Assembly (NCBI GenBank): GCA_963855995.1
Contig: OY979716.1
Location: 22,744,283-22,808,282, forward strand
Source: Muricea muricata
Taxonomy: Eukaryota; Cnidaria; Anthozoa; Malacalcyonacea; Plexauridae
DNA: 64,000 nucleotides
Reading direction: 5' to 3'
The position numbers and the translations under genes were made by a program. Shown here piece by piece: positions 43,716 to 58,412 of this stretch. How positions within the stretch are numbered: position 1 is the first letter of the stretch; each line of letters opens with the position of its first letter. The notes under the pieces were generated by a model. It saw nothing but the letters and a program-made list of their open reading frames with translations, did not search any database and was not told the origin of the DNA.

Positions 43716-45876
43716 TGGGCTAAACAACTTGCCCGTGAAGCTCACGAACTCGCGGAGCACACGCGTTTTCCGCCGCTTTTTCATGCACAAGCTTGGCTCA
43801 TGATGAGTTCGCTCTCTCGAACAAGACGCAAGTTAGGAAAAACGAAAAAATATTTGGACTTAGCTGAGCAATCGTTTGAGTCGGGCTACAGTTTAGAAGA
43901 ACTCGCACATTTCCATGAATTGAAAGGCACCTATCTTGATAAGTTTCTTGGAATATCTGCCAAACCAGATGAGCAGGTGAAGGCACTTGCTCTGACCAAT
44001 TTCCAGAAAATGGGCGAAATCGGTGCGCAAGATTCGCGACAGCGCGTGAGCGACAAACAACGATTTTACGCTATGACTAAAAGCGCACGAATTCTCTTGG
44101 ATTCCACTTCATCGTTTGGACGGCGCGACCGGATTGTGACGAAAGATTCTATTCGCCTCGCCGCGGAGTGCCTCGGGACAGTAAAGCGTGATCTCCTGAG
44201 CAATATACCACGTGGGTCCAAGATTCAGTTTCAATTGGTGGAAAGTGATCTGTATTACAGGCAAGGCAAGTTTGAAGATGCGATGGAATTGTTGAAGAAG
44301 TCTCTTGATGAGGCAATTGAATTTGGATATGGAAAAGAAGCACCAAAAATAACACAGGTAGTATCGGGAGAGGGGCGGTGCTTTTAGTTTGATCTAACTT
44401 CGTATGCTTTCTTCTACAAAATTTATACTTGATCATGATCCAGAAATAGGTAGTTACACTGGACACTGCATCTGCATATCAGGTCTCATGGAGTGTCATA
44501 ATGTTAATTAATTTTAGGTTTGCTCGTGTAGTAACTAGTAACACTGGATGTGAAGCTAGTGTAGCTTTCCTTCCGAAGTAACATTGGTTCAATAAGAGAT
44601 GACGCTTACTGAACATCTAATTGCACGAACAATAGACATCTCGGTTAGATTGCTTCACTTTTAAGAATTTATATAGGTTTACTTGTACCGGCAGAATCGG
44701 ATCATGCAATAAGCGATGCTGCGTACATGAAACTCCAATTGCACGAACAATAGACATCTCATTTAGATTGTCCTCGCGAACTAGCATATTACTTTAGTTA
44801 TACGGGCAGGATCAATATAAGAGATGACGTTTACGTATACTGGGCTTCAGTTCAGAAGTGATATAGGGCTATCTGTTGTCTAAACAATACGTCTGCTGAG
44901 GCGCTCACTCCGGGGGAGCCGGGTAGGATCACCTTTTCATGTTTTACCAAGGAATACCTCTCGAAATCAGTTGTTATAAGGGTTGACCCTAACAGAAATT
45001 AGTAACTCGATGAGCTATAATGTACCGCAATGCCTCTTATGGGACATTGTGTTGAAAACCACAACGTTTGTTTTAAAAGTTGAATGAATGCATGAAAACG
45101 ATTATTTCTTAAAATTTGGAAGTGATTTGCAATGATGAATTATTTATCGATTTCACCTACTTAATTCGTCAATAGACAATAGTTTTGACAACATTAATAG
45201 ACAACATTCTATTCATAGTCTACTGTTCATGGCATTAGCTGTAATAGTATTGGCAAGAAATTACTTTACACATAACACTAACATTTAAGCTAGTTATGGA
45301 TATGCATGTAACATTAAGATTCATAGCCTCAAATTGAAGTGGGCATTTATGTCAATCAATCTTAATTAGACATTCAAAGGTATGAAAAGCATTCACACAC
45401 TTCAATGACTTTTCATAATAAAGTGCCGTAGCCTAAAGAGGAAGAAAAGATAGCAATTCCATCACATCATTTCTGTTTGATGCTCTATGCAATAATTTAA
45501 GGGGCTAGGCTGTTTACATGAGACAGGCGAGCCTGGTTACCAGGATGATTTGTGTCACTAATATCTTTCTCTCTGACAAGAGACAAGTTAGACGATGATG
45601 AGTTGTTGGATGAGTAAGAGATGATGCTGACTGGACACCTTAGCTAGAAGAATAGCAGTTTAGAAATGATGCAGCTGTCGTTTGTAAATCCACTTTCCAG
45701 TATTTTTTTTCATTCTCTTTCAGCGTATCAAAGATATCGATCGTCTTATGAATGCGAAAATTGACATTGTTGATGACAATTCATTAGAGCGACAAAGTAG
45801 CAGCAGTTCGAGTTGTCATGAGAGTGAAACGTCACAAAGTGGAAGCGATGTATTCAGTTCAGAATTTTTGTACTAA
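43161..45876 (+). CDS. Paralogue B: two-exon TPR-like helical-repeat protein (second unit)
   Basis: Exons 43161-44357 and 45724-45876 encode the same 449 residues as the first copy, with identical splice sites and intron. If the duplication is real, the genome has two indistinguishable copies of this gene; if it is an assembly duplication there is one. Confidence 0.7.
44593..44857 (+). repeat. Intron tandem duplication (second unit)
   Basis: Identical to 4866-5130. Confidence 0.6.
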
Positions 45877-47247
45877 TATAATGTCACAATGAAAAATTTT
45901 CTGCGACTCCATTTAGCAGGCTTTTAAAAGCTGCACAAATATGGCAGCCATCGATTTCTTGTTGTTTTCATATATGCAATCATCGTTTCAGTTACTGAAC
46001 TGTCTGTAGGCTGTTAACCATAACTGCTCGACGGTTGAGTTTGCAGTAAAGTGTGCTTTAGGCTTACTGGCCTTCGACAAAAAGTATGTGATCGATTAAA
46101 CCTATTCAGAAGATCCGTTATTTAACCCCCGCTAGCTATTATTTTTGTTAAGGAGTTGGGTTTGAACACAGTATATACTGTGTATCACGATCATTGACTA
46201 TTGCTTTCTATTCGGCAACGGAAAATTGTATATACTGCTCATGATCATTGATGAATGATAGCGTCCGTTGCGTAAACAAGATTTAAAAATTTCATCAAAA
46301 TACCGTTAACTATCCTAGTTTTCCTGGGTTGTATGAAAACACGAGGGGGATCATTTGGCCCACCCGGTATGCTCTCAAATATTTATCTTAATTATATAAA
46401 ATGATTATACTCAAAATTGAAAATAAATAATTGTTTTAAACGTTAAATAATATGGTGACATGTTTGTAGGATTGTATTGATTTTTTTGAAAGCTGCATAT
46501 TTTGCTGCTTTGTAATGTTTACAGACCTTCCGGACTTGTTGAGGAGACGGCTTAATGGGTGATGAATGTTCTGAAGTGATGCTAGTGAAAGGTGTTCTCT
46601 TTTACTTGTACGTGTACTGAACCAAAACTTAATCAACAATTAAGCTAGTCGTCCAGCTTCTTGTCGCTGAAAGTGATCCATTCTTTATAGTTTTCAATGT
46701 GGTAGGCATTCAAATACACCTTAAACTTTCTTTTTGCATAATTCTCAAGTTACATTTACGCTGCGATTGTTTGACGCCATTTTGAATAAATGACCGCGAA
46801 ACAAAATCGTATTCTTTTAGAGCTATACCAGCCAATCAGCGTCATGCCAAAGTTGTATACCTTTGGAGCACACCAAAAATACGAGATTTTATCTGTTTCA
46901 TCAAATCACATTTGTCTATCACTGTGAGGAGAGACCAAATTTTGGCGTAGTGACTAGTGAACTATTCCTGCTAATGACGTCCCGAACAGAATTATATCAG
47001 GTGAGTGCCGAGCATTGGTGCTGAGTTATACACAATTCTCGCTCCGATCCCTCTCCTTTTCAAGTTCAAACCTGATCTCGTAAGACCCTGTAAAACACAC
47101 TAACCCAATTATAAAACCCATTCGAGTGAGACTTACAATGAACTCGAGTCACCTACAATGAACTGTAGCACAACTGGAACGCTAACTCAATACAAAAGTT
47201 CAGTTGATGGGTGATATTTTCCGAGTTTGAGACAAAGCACTTAACCA

Positions 47248-47618
47248 TTCCAGTTGACTCGATAGCTCAATTGGTAGAGCAGCGGTCTAGAAACCAGAAG
47301 ATGCGAGTTCGAATCCCGCTCGAGACAACGAATTTCTCGTTGTTCTCTGCAGTGTCAGATTAATATGAATTCAGTTTTTCATATCTCTGAGGATGGTTCT
47401 GAAATAGAATTGAAACACTGCGCGTCCTCAAAGACAAGCGTTAAGTCGTGACGAAAATATTTCGTGCACTTAAATTGGATAAGACTCGTCACCAATACCA
47501 GTTGAGTCGATAGCTCATTTGGTAGAGCGGCGGTCTAGAAACCGGAAGATGCGAGTTCGAATTTTGCTAGAGACAACGAATTTTTCGTTGTTCTCTGCAG
47601 TGTCAGATTAATATGAAT
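47248..47618 (+). mobile_element. Pair of tRNA-derived SINEs (second unit)
   Basis: Identical to 7521-7891; tRNA-like heads at 47256-47326 and 47504-47574. Confidence 0.7.
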
Positions 47619-47678
47619 CTACTTAACACCAAATATTGGACCATATATCAAATTGAAGGTATCAAAAAGTTACATTTT

Positions 47679-48590
47679 TCAAATTCAAATTCAAAATTCA
47701 AAAATTTATTAACGTGGACAATACACTTAGCCATACAGCTATTTTACAGGTATGCCACCTAACTACTACCTAATTAATAAAAAATAATATAACTAAATAT
47801 TTTACAGTTCTAATTCAATGTTTACTAATGCTTTCCTAAATGCTGCATAAGTGGTCAAAGACTTGACACTATCTGGCAGGCTATTCCACAATTTAGGGCC
47901 GTAGTATCTCCACGATTTAAGCCCATATTTTGTGGTATTTACCTTAGGTAGTTTAAGAATATCTTTTCCTCTTAAGTTATAAGCTGAAATTCTACATTGT
48001 ATTAGATCACGGATACTAACTGGACATGATCCGTGCAATATTTTAAAAATGGTTCCAAGTATTTTATGAGCTCGTTCCTCAGCCAATGTTGCTCTACCTA
48101 GCTGCTTTAATAAATCGCAATATGGAGTATTTTTATCTTTAAAAACAAAGAGTATAGCACGTTCGTTTACTTTTTCTAATTTATTTAGTGAGCTCTTACT
48201 ACAGAAGTGCCATGTTTCAGCACAGTAGTTATAGTGAGGAGTAATAAAAGAGTTATAAATTGCTTTCCTTAGTTCAAATGGTAACATATTTCTCATTCTT
48301 CTTAACACTGCGATCTTCTGTGTTACTTTCCTACATACTTTAGAGACATGTTGATCAAATTTAAGTTTCTCATCGAGAATAACACCAAGCATCTCCACCT
48401 CTGTAACATTTGGAATTACTGTATTTTCGCATCGAAAGTGTAGGTCTTCTTCTCTTCTACCCATCACCATTGCTTGGTATTAGTGTAGGTCTTCTTCTCT
48501 TCTACCCATCTCTTCTACCCATCTCTTCTACCCATCTCTTCTAACCATAAGTGTAGGTCTTCTTCTCTTCTACCCATCACCATTGCTTGG
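47679..48590 (-). mobile_element. 5'-truncated CR1/L2-like LINE (second unit)
   Basis: Identical to 7952-8863; ORF2 fragment at 47802-48470. Confidence 0.75.
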
Positions 48591-48915
48591 GATTAATATA
48601 ATAAATTCAAGAGAAAAAATAAATGCCTAAAAAATACAAAATCGACTGCAATTTTGCACAATACAGGAAATTTCCCTTCAGACTTGAATTTTTTTTTGTT
48701 TTTCCTGAAGACTCAATTTTTTTTCATCAAATACAAGTTTTTAATAGCTTTCATTTGACGTTCGCTGTTCGGTATTTCAACTCAAAACTCAAATTGGCTT
48801 CACCCCCCCCCACTGATCGTCCAGTTTATTCATAGTTCAATGGTCAGTTATGCCACAGATCAGGTATAGAACCAGATGTCTCACTAAGCAAAATTTATGT
48901 CCGCAATTTTGAAGA

Positions 48916-49052
48916 GCTCGCGTCAGCCTTCGTCAGATTTGCTCGCGTCAGATTTGCTCGCGTCAGATTTGCTCGCGTCAGATCGCTCGCGTCAGATTTG
49001 CTCGCGTCAGACTTGCTCGCGTCAGATTGCTCGCGTCAGATTTGCTCGCGTG
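48916..49052 (+). repeat. 15-bp minisatellite (second unit)
   Basis: Same number and order of variant units as 9189-9325. Confidence 0.9.
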
Positions 49053-49682
49053 GCGTGAATCTTTCTTGCTAAAAAGAAGCAGCGTATCATTTATCAGTAA
49101 AATTCGTCAAGAAAATAAAGATCAATAGGTAGTTGCGCCTAAAATCGCCGTTTAAGTGCCAAAATTCTGCACTTCCCTATCTTTTTTCTGATAAAAAATG
49201 TGCATTACACTTGCCAGAGGTGTTGCATGTCCAATTCGTGCTCTCACGTAAGCAGTACACGTCAGCGTGGCAAGTGCCATTGCGTGAGCAATTCGTGCTC
49301 TCTGGTTGCGTCATCTCGCGTGTGCAATTCGTGATCAGCCGAAAAATCGCGGACACGAAAACATTAGGAATAGATAGGAAGTGAGACATCTGGTTCTTAC
49401 GTGATCTGTGGTTATGCGAAGAACAGCTGAGTCACAGATAAGATATATTATATACAGATAGGGAACTCGCGGGAAATCATGTCCCCACTTTTAATGCGCA
49501 TGCGCTATGCTCTGGCAAGTGTAATGCACATTTTTTATTAGGAAAAAGATAGGGAAATGCAAAATTTTGGCAATTAAACGGCGATTTTAGGCGCAATAAC
49601 CGATCGATCTTTATTTTCTGGACGAATTTTACTGATAAATGGCACACTGCGTGTTCTTGGCAAGAAGGAATTCAACGAATAC
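49052..49682. mobile_element. Foldback element (second unit)
   Basis: Identical to 9325-9955. Confidence 0.75.
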
Positions 49683-50417
49683 CCTTTTTAGCGGCGAAAA
49701 TGAGAAAAGAAATCCCGCAGGAGTGAGAATTCTCAGGCAATCTGAAGATTCGATTCAGTACTCTGAACTCGAGTTGGAATTTGGCTTAAATGTAAGTTTT
49801 TTTTTGCACCAGCTCGTATATATGAAATTATCAATATATTTTTGTGAAATGCAATGTTGTATCAAAGGGTATTTAAACACTTTTATAGACCAAGGACATG
49901 CAAAAACAAAATGAACATCAACATGCACAATTAACGGTGCCATGGAACAAGACATGTAGACTTTATTTAACTTATACGATTCCTCTACGCTTAGAACAGT
50001 GCATTGGTCAAAGGTGATTGGGATGCAGCATGCAAAGTTACTGTAAATATGAGTGTCAAACTAAACTGTTTTATATTTTATTTTTCTAGATTGCCAATCA
50101 ATCCTGTTAGATTGCATTATTCTTTCAGTTACAGTGAATTAGATACAGGATCATACAACTATGGTTAATTTTTTCACTTGATTGTGGAAAACTATTTGAT
50201 TTTAGTATAAATTTCCAGGTAACTATTGATTTTCCTGCACTCTGATTTGTCAAGATCCACTGTTTCTGAAGTGACAGTCACTGGTCAGTGACTATAGCTT
50301 TTTGCTTTTTGTCTTTTTTATACAGTAATAAATTTGAAGTGAATTTTTATAGAGTTGTGTTGATTATTATTTGTAACCGCTTGGAAATTTATACTAAAAC
50401 AATTAGTTGCCGAAGGC

Positions 50418-50504
50418 AAGGTGATTACAAGCCAATATTCACTGAGCCGAAAAGCCTATATTCACTTCGCCTTCCACTCAGTGAATATAGGCTTGTAATC
50501 ACCT
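50418..50504. repeat. Hairpin-forming inverted repeat (second unit)
   Basis: Identical to 10691-10777. Confidence 0.75.
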
Positions 50505-52700
50505 CGCCAATTGTTAATTATTGGAATGCCTACCAATTTTACATAAGTATATAATCTCTACTTACATCAATAGAGATGCTGCACCCCCTGAGAGTGGGAC
50601 CTACTATGCACCCTACTGAGCTGGGTTACCAGATTTCTTACCATCATTGGTGCTGTCACAAAAACAAAGAAAACAAAAGGCAAATACAATGAAAAACAAA
50701 GAGCATTGTTAAAAGTTTGGCTAATTTATGCATGCAATCTGGCAACCCTGTTACTGAGTAAGTTCAAAATTTTTCTGTGTAAACACTTGCCTGGCAGTTG
50801 CTACAATAGTATTATGTTTATATAATTTTACCTTGCCAGAGTGGCTCAAGGAGTAAACACAAGATTATATAACATGCCTTCAAACTGTGCTGGTTTAATC
50901 AAAGGTTTGAAAAAAGTAGCCCAGCCCCCCCCCCCCCCCAAGGAAGAGTTTTGCAATTTAATAGGGCTTCCCTTTAAATAGAAAATTTCTTATCAAAGAA
51001 AAAAACAATGCATTTATCCATAGTATTTAAAATTTTATATCCAGATAACTGTAAAAGTAAACATTGGATCATTGGCTGCTTTTTTATTTAGTAATTTTCA
51101 TGACAGCATGTGGGGTCTATTGCCTGTTTTAGAGTGAGAGTATATTATACATTGAGAATGTAATAATTGATAGTTTATTGACATTGAACACATATTTTTT
51201 TTAATGATTTATTAATATCAAGCACTTTTATATAAATGTGGAATAAATTAACATTTATCAAAACAAACTTTGTATTTTTAAACCTTAATTACACTGTACA
51301 GTAGCATCTGTAGTATACATTTTTAAATGTAGTAATCTTGCATTGCATGTACAAAATTTGTCTTCACAAGTGCCTTTGCTTGCCTTTGAAGTTTGGGAAC
51401 CAGGAGCTATGTTCAAAGAAGAAGAAAAGTAGAAAATACATGAAGGTTCAATGTTTATGACTTGGTTCCAATGAGACATCAAATTTTAAATTGATTTCAT
51501 AAATATTGAGATTGCTTGAGATTAACTAAATTTAAACATATACATTTTATGTCTGATCTTGCATGTATAGTTTGCATACCGAGTCATAAATGTTAAACTC
51601 AAATAGCATATATTATTCATACAAAGTAGATTTCATGTCAAATCATCACTGTTTCTCATAGAAAGTTGACAGGGATATGCCGTGGTTCAACATTTGTGGC
51701 CAAATTATTATACCATATCACTTGACAAGTAAAATCACCAGTATGACAAAATCAGTAAAATTATTGCAAAATCAGTAAAAATTAGAGTAAAATGCTAAAG
51801 TACTGTACCATAGGTCTATGTACAGTAGTGTGTTTAAGGATTTACAGAACATAATGGCAGAAAATCATCTGACGTTAGACAGAGTAAAAACTAAAGTAGG
51901 GCGCATGAGGGCACTGTTGCTCTTTAAACAAAGACAAAGTTCACCTTACTATCGGGGTTATCCTTGCTTTTGACTATGACCACACTGATTGATTGATATA
52001 CAGTAGAAAGTGTATATACTCTAATAACATTAATACATTATTAAATTTCATGTAAATAGTATTATATATACAAAATTATAATATATTTGTATATTTTAAA
52101 TTCTTAAGTTTCAAAGTAAAAATATGGCTGCTGGAGCAATAAGCAGTCACTGCACTGCCACTGGTATTTTCAAATGTGTATTGTGGGCTATCAATTATTA
52201 ATGGTTTGACCTGTCTTCCTCAAAACGACGAAAAGAATCAATCAAATTCAATGGCTATTGTTTTAAAATCAACACCTATGGTTTCTTACTAATTTAAAAG
52301 ACAGGAAAGTAATACTTTTGCCCATTAATTTATCGAAATGGACATGGGATTCTCCTGGGTGATGCGGCAGAACTTCACAAGCACCGAGATTGTAAAATAA
52401 GGCCATGCGGTGCAAAGTTTATATTAATTTATTCTTCGTATTTAGCCCCTAAATGTACATCTTTTTACATAAAGATAACCACTTACTATTTACCTTTCAA
52501 ATTTGAATCCCAAAATGAAGATCGGTGGAGCAACTTCGCAAAAATATTTATTTTTGTACTTTCGAACGGGGTTTTCCCTATGCTTTTGACTGAAAACACG
52601 ACGAACGACACTTGCCAGAGCAATTTGCGTGGCGCGTGGAATGACGTGAGCGTGGGGACACAAAAATTGAGGTAATTGAGTGCGAGTTCCCTGTCTGTAT

Positions 52701-53621
52701 CATTGAACTATAATAGATCTGGAACGATAAGTCAGGGGGGGAAATTGAAGCCGACTTTGTGTTCACTTTGCAGGTAGACCCAGTCCTTTTTAAGAATTTC
52801 GTGTAAAAAATATCATTTTTGTATCCGTAAAATTCTTTATTTAAATCTACTAACAGATCTCTAAGATTCAGAAATATTTAAACAATGACAGTTGAATTTA
52901 TATAATACGTTATAAAATTTGACAAAAATCGTACTATCACGGAAAAATGTTGAAGCAAAGGCGAAAATTACGAAAAATCTGCCAGATTTTGGCTACTTTT
53001 TCTGAGTTTTTGAAAGTTCAAGTAAGAACCAAGACGTGAAACCACAGGAAATATTTAACTCCATGCAAAATACATCCGTGTGTGAAGTTTTAGGAAGATT
53101 GGACGTTTTAGGGTCGAAAAAAATGCATTTAAAAAACATTGTTTACGAAAAACGCATGAAAAACGTCAATTTCTTCATGTTTTAAAAGGGTTAAAGCAAG
53201 GATTAAAAGTTCAGAGTAAAGAGGAGTACCTGGCGTTCACTGCAAAATAAGTTTGGGACTGTCTAAAGGTTTCATTATATATTTTTTTTGAGCTCAAGAG
53301 CAAAGTTTTCTTTGACACGTACAAACATTTGTAATTTTTTAAAAATATTAAAGTCAAAATGCTCACTTTTTGCTGCAGATAGGTGTAAGACAGTTGGAAC
53401 TAAACAGGAAACCTGGTCTGAATCCAAAATAATGATGTCTTTCGACAAAAACAGTATATTTCTTGCCAATTTTTGCTCGAAAACAAAAATTCTCACTCCT
53501 CGAAAACCAAATCCGACCTCTCCCCAGTCTTTTTGAATGTTGATTTTCCAGCGCGCCGGCTTCAGCCAATCATAGGTTTAAAACACTGAAGTTATCGCTC
53601 CAGATCTATTATAGTTCAATG
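52701..53621. mobile_element. 921-bp DNA transposon with GTCTGTAT duplication (second unit)
   Basis: Identical to 12974-13894; target duplications at 52693-52700 and 53622-53629. Confidence 0.75.
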
Positions 53622-55322
53622 GTCTGTATATATCTTATCTGTGGCTGAGTCCTAGTAATATTGCTCTTAGAACCAAACCCGATCCAACGTTAAAAGAGGC
53701 GTTTTAAATGTGAATTATGGAGTGATTACGCACAGTTACAAAGGGAAAATGTTTTCCCCTGTAAATATAGCGAGATACATGGATATTTACTGCAAAAGGT
53801 GAAGGCATATGTTTGTAAATCAACTGACGCCATGACAGCAGCCCACGTGCTCGAGAATACAGTTATATTCAAGAGCCTGAATCATTTAGTATCTCAGCTG
53901 AGCTGAACATATTTCATAAGGTAAGAAATTACAAACGTGATTTTATTCAACAATATTTTGTAAGAGTTTAACAAACCAGTTGAAATCATGATTAAGACTT
54001 TCAACTACACATGGCCCTTCACATGCTAGGATATATTAAAATTTTGTTGTCCTGCCATAACCTCCAGCATTTTAGATTTTATCTTAATTTGAGCACTGGA
54101 ATAGCTTTAGAAAACCTGACCTAGCTGACTGAAATTCCACTGCAATTAATATGGCTACTCCACAACAGTTTTCTAACTGACTATTAAAGCTATGTATGCA
54201 TGCATACGCTAATGCATGTATCAAAGTGAATCATGAGATGGGAAGGGGGTAGAGCAGAGCACCCCCACTCTGGGAATTGAGAGAATAAGATGTATAATCA
54301 TTCCTAATTTTACCTGAAGTATTTTTTAACAAATGATTTTTTTTTCAAATTTCCACCCACGGACAGGAACTATGAGTCAAGCTCCTTCCTCAGACTTCAT
54401 TTTGATACCTGTATAAGTTGACTGGTCACATGTTACTGCCTATTTGGCTAGGCTGTGTGGCTACATGTGTCTACTAGTCACACACCCAGAGTGCATTTGC
54501 TGTAAACACCACACAGGGCAAACACTAGTACTTACTATATACTATTATGATTTGCTGGAGGAATAATAGAATATATATATATACTCTGTCAAGTAAAAGT
54601 TTGTTTTTTTCTTGTTTCATAACCAGCTTTGTTAATTTTCCCTACAGGCTATACTTTGATAGGGATTCTTGATAGAACGAGGCAAACACTTATGGTATAT
54701 ATATAAGATACATGATAACAATTTGCTAAATACATGCCAGATATACACAAACATGGATGCATGGAGTGGGTTGTCCAGGATAGATCCCCCCCCCCATACA
54801 GGAAGTTAACAATGCCCCTCTCCAGACATCTTATACAAAGTGACATTTCTTATACAGACTGACATTTTCTTGCCATTACTTGTAGCGAGTAATCACAAAA
54901 TTTAAAGTTTTAAATTTAAGAACCATAGAGTTTATAAATAACACCAAAAGGGACGTCAAGAGTAAAATTTGGGAACACAACAATTGGGAGGCAAATTCAA
55001 ATTCTAGATGTACAATGCTGGTGGTATTAAAGCAGTGTGTTGCTGTCTTGCTAACATGGTATGATCATAGACAGCCCATGGCTGGCGCATGCTCTGTTGT
55101 GTTTATTTGTGTTATCCAGCACGCTCTGTTTTGTTCAGGGTTATAATAATAATAACTTTATTAATGTGTCAATGTGTTTAGCTAGTACAACTAATTAAGG
55201 ACACTATTTGTTAACAAATATTTACAATTATTAGATGTTAGCACATTGCATTACTACTTTATTTAGAGTATTACATTATGATATTTCATTACATTCTCAC
55301 GAGCTGTATATCGAGAGTGCTT

Positions 55323-56097
55323 ACACCAATGAGCTCTGATTCAAAAGAGAAAAAATAGACTCATTAGTATGCTCCATATATAGCATACTAAATATTTAAA
55401 TATTATAGACTATAAGTTTTTTAGTATCATGTGGGTATATATAACAGCATTCTCATCATAGAACACCAAGCTATCTATACAAAGCACACCTGTCGGAAAC
55501 CACTAACATTAACGTAAGATAGGTTTGTTGTCGCGCGAGACGCTCGAATCCGAACGGAGACCACTCGGGTCAAGCCGGTATATACCGGTAGTATTGTTGT
55601 TGTTGGTGTGGAAAAATATTTGAGAAGGGAAATTGTTAAATACGAGAGATTGTGATTTGTATTAAATAAAGTTTAAAATAAAACATGTGAGTGTGTAGAA
55701 TACTATTGGGAGGCAGTTCTGCACACACCAACGAGCTAGTAAAACGAAAGAGCAAAATGAGCTCACTAGTATGCTCCATATAGAGCATGAATAAATAATA
55801 AATATGATATAATATAAGCTTCCTAGTATCTTTTGAATATATAACATAACATAACATCTTAATAGAACAAGGGGCTATTTATACAGTGCACACCAGCGAG
55901 CTAGTAAAATGAAAGAGCAAAATGAGCTGATGAATAAATAATAAATACAATATAATATAAGCTTCCTAGTGTCCTGTGAATATATAACATAACATAACAT
56001 CTTAATAGAACAAGGGGCTATCTATACAGAGTACACCAGTGAGCTACCAAGACAAAGAGAAAAATGGGCTAATTAGTATGCTCCTTATAAAATGCTG
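55323..56097 (+). repeat. Tandem repeat of about 140-170 bp (second unit)
   Basis: Identical to 15596-16370, including the interruption. Confidence 0.8.
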
Positions 56098-56184
56098 ATG
56101 TGTTAATATGATAGACTGTAAGGTAACTATCATAGTATTTTCATAATTATGATCATGTTTAAAGTCGGATAGACAGCAATAATT

Positions 56185-56444
56185 TGGGGTTGATTGTATA
56201 AAAGGCATTTAGCTTAAATGGTGGATAAGCAAAAATTTAAAAGCGCTCCTATTGTTCTTGTAAATAATTGAACTTAAATTTTATCAACTAAATATGTAGT
56301 TCTATGCGTAGTCGTTACAGTAGTTGTTACTGTATGTTCCAACTGAAAAGTTTAGTTTGCTTTCAGTCAAGAGCTCATAGGCTTGTTTGATATTCTCGAC
56401 TTATCCACCGTTTAAGCTAAATGCCTTTTATACAGCCTGCCCCA
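56185..56444. mobile_element. 260-bp MITE (second unit)
   Basis: Identical to 16458-16717. Confidence 0.75.
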
Positions 56445-56676
56445 GTATTCAAGGAAAAATTAACCCAAGTAAGCCACACAGGCCTCGTGGCCGTCGTCCA
56501 CATTACACCGAACACACATGATCATTGTCCATCTCATATATAAATAATCATTATATAACATTCATTATATTAAGTTATTTAAGTTATGTTCAATTTAAGA
56601 TGGTATACTTTCATGAGCTACAGATTTTGCAACAAGTACCGTTATTGTTCATTGCACACTCTAAATCATGTTCTGT

Positions 56677-57067
56677 ATTTTGTTCTTAAAAGATGATAAG
56701 CTTAGAGAATCTCTCACGTTTGCATCGAGTTTTTGACCAAAAAGATGGTCCTAAATGTCTCATGGAATGCTTTCCCTAGCATATAATTTCAGTCCTTGAT
56801 ATGTTAAAGTCACTGTTCCTTGGCGAATAGTTAACATTCTTGCAATTGAACAATTTGGAGACAGTACATGATACAAGTCCATGTTTAGCTTTGTACATTA
56901 ATGTGGCAATGTCCTGCAAACGCCTATTTCACATACTTGGTAATTTGACTGGATGAAGTAATTCGTTGTATGATTCCGCCTTTATTTTGTATATTGTTCT
57001 CAGGGCTCGCTCTTGAATACTTTCTAGCTTCCTGCTATCTGCTGCTTTACAAAATTCTCAGACCTGG
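56677..57067 (-). pseudogene. LINE ORF2 C-terminal pseudogene (second unit)
   Basis: Identical to 16950-17340, with the same two stops. Confidence 0.75.
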
Positions 57068-58178
57068 TTATTATCCAGCTCAGTCACTTTAAAAACTGAC
57101 GGCGGAGTCCAGAGCTTAAACTAGTCATAAGCATACTGCTCATAAATTAACTTATTGTACCCAGGAAATTATATAATATCCCAGGTACAATACGATAGTT
57201 TATTCATATTATCTCTCGAGGCACAGAGCAAAGTATTTGAAACAGGTGTTTTTTTTATAATATCCGCCTATTCTGTACACCTATGGGAATTTGCCTTAAG
57301 TATTTTGAACTTTGACTGGGGCATTTTAAAACCAAATACGTAATTACATTCTTGAAATAATAAAATCACTTATTTCCCCTGGGTAGAGGTAAATAATCTA
57401 TATTTACTATGAAACAAAAAGCAGACTCACTTTTCATCCAAACGAGCCAAACGTCGCACGTAGACGCATGTACGCCATAAGCGTGCCTATTTTTCAAATG
57501 TGAGGTTAAACATTTCCATCTGTTATTTGGACATACATCAGAGAAAACTCTTAAATAGATCTATATGTTTATTCAGATATAAAGACCTAAGAGATCGTTT
57601 CTTATGATACCAACAGTGGAAAATTGTTATAATATCAAGTGAGGATGAACCAAAGGAGTACTTATCATTAAGTTAATTGGAATTTTAAAATTGGTAAGTA
57701 GAAACATAGAACTGCTACCTAAATTTTATAGTTGTTGAAATGTCAGCATGCATGAGAATAGAATTATTTTTTGCCCTGGTTGTCCTTAACTGCAGTTTTT
57801 TATGAGTCAATTTTAAAAAGCTGTTAATTTAGGCTATGTTTAGTCAAGTATCACACATGAAAATAAATTATATTTCCCTACCGTTTAATAGAATAAGTTC
57901 TCGTTTTCTTGTTGATGTTGTCTTCTTCATATATACCTACTAAATATTGTTAACTAATTAACGTGTCTTGAAATTAAAATTGCTTTGTGAGTTTGAAGAA
58001 AATTTGTAGCTTATGACAGTGGCTTTATTTCAGCATATTTTTAAAGCTTTTTGTTGTTAGAAAACATTACATCAATATTTTAATTTTGGCTAAAATGTAC
58101 CATGTCATGTAAGAATGAAACTATACCATTTTTACCCTAAATTTTCCAAGTAATTTTCAATTTTCTAATTGTCAATTT

Positions 58179-58412
58179 TTATAAAAAGCGTTGGGTTAGC
58201 TTGCTATGAATACTGGCAAATAACGTCGAAATTTTAATTCCAATTTGTTTGTCTTTGAATAGTAAACAGTGAAGGTCTAAAAATTCATAAGCCATGCGAA
58301 GTCCATGCGTGCCAAGATATGGAGTTAAAACGAAACTTAAATACTCTGGCTGATAAAACTTGTCACGGGGTGTGTTATCGTCCAGGACGTTGCTGAGTTC
58401 TCCCATTAGCCA
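58179..58412 (-). CDS. Candidate terminal exon (second unit)
   Basis: Identical to 18452-18685; same uncertainty. Confidence 0.35.
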   Translation of the reverse strand, partial: WLMGELSNVLDDNTPRDKFYQPEYLSFVLTPYLGTHGLRMAYEFLDLHCLLFKDKQIGIKISTLFASIHSKLTQRFL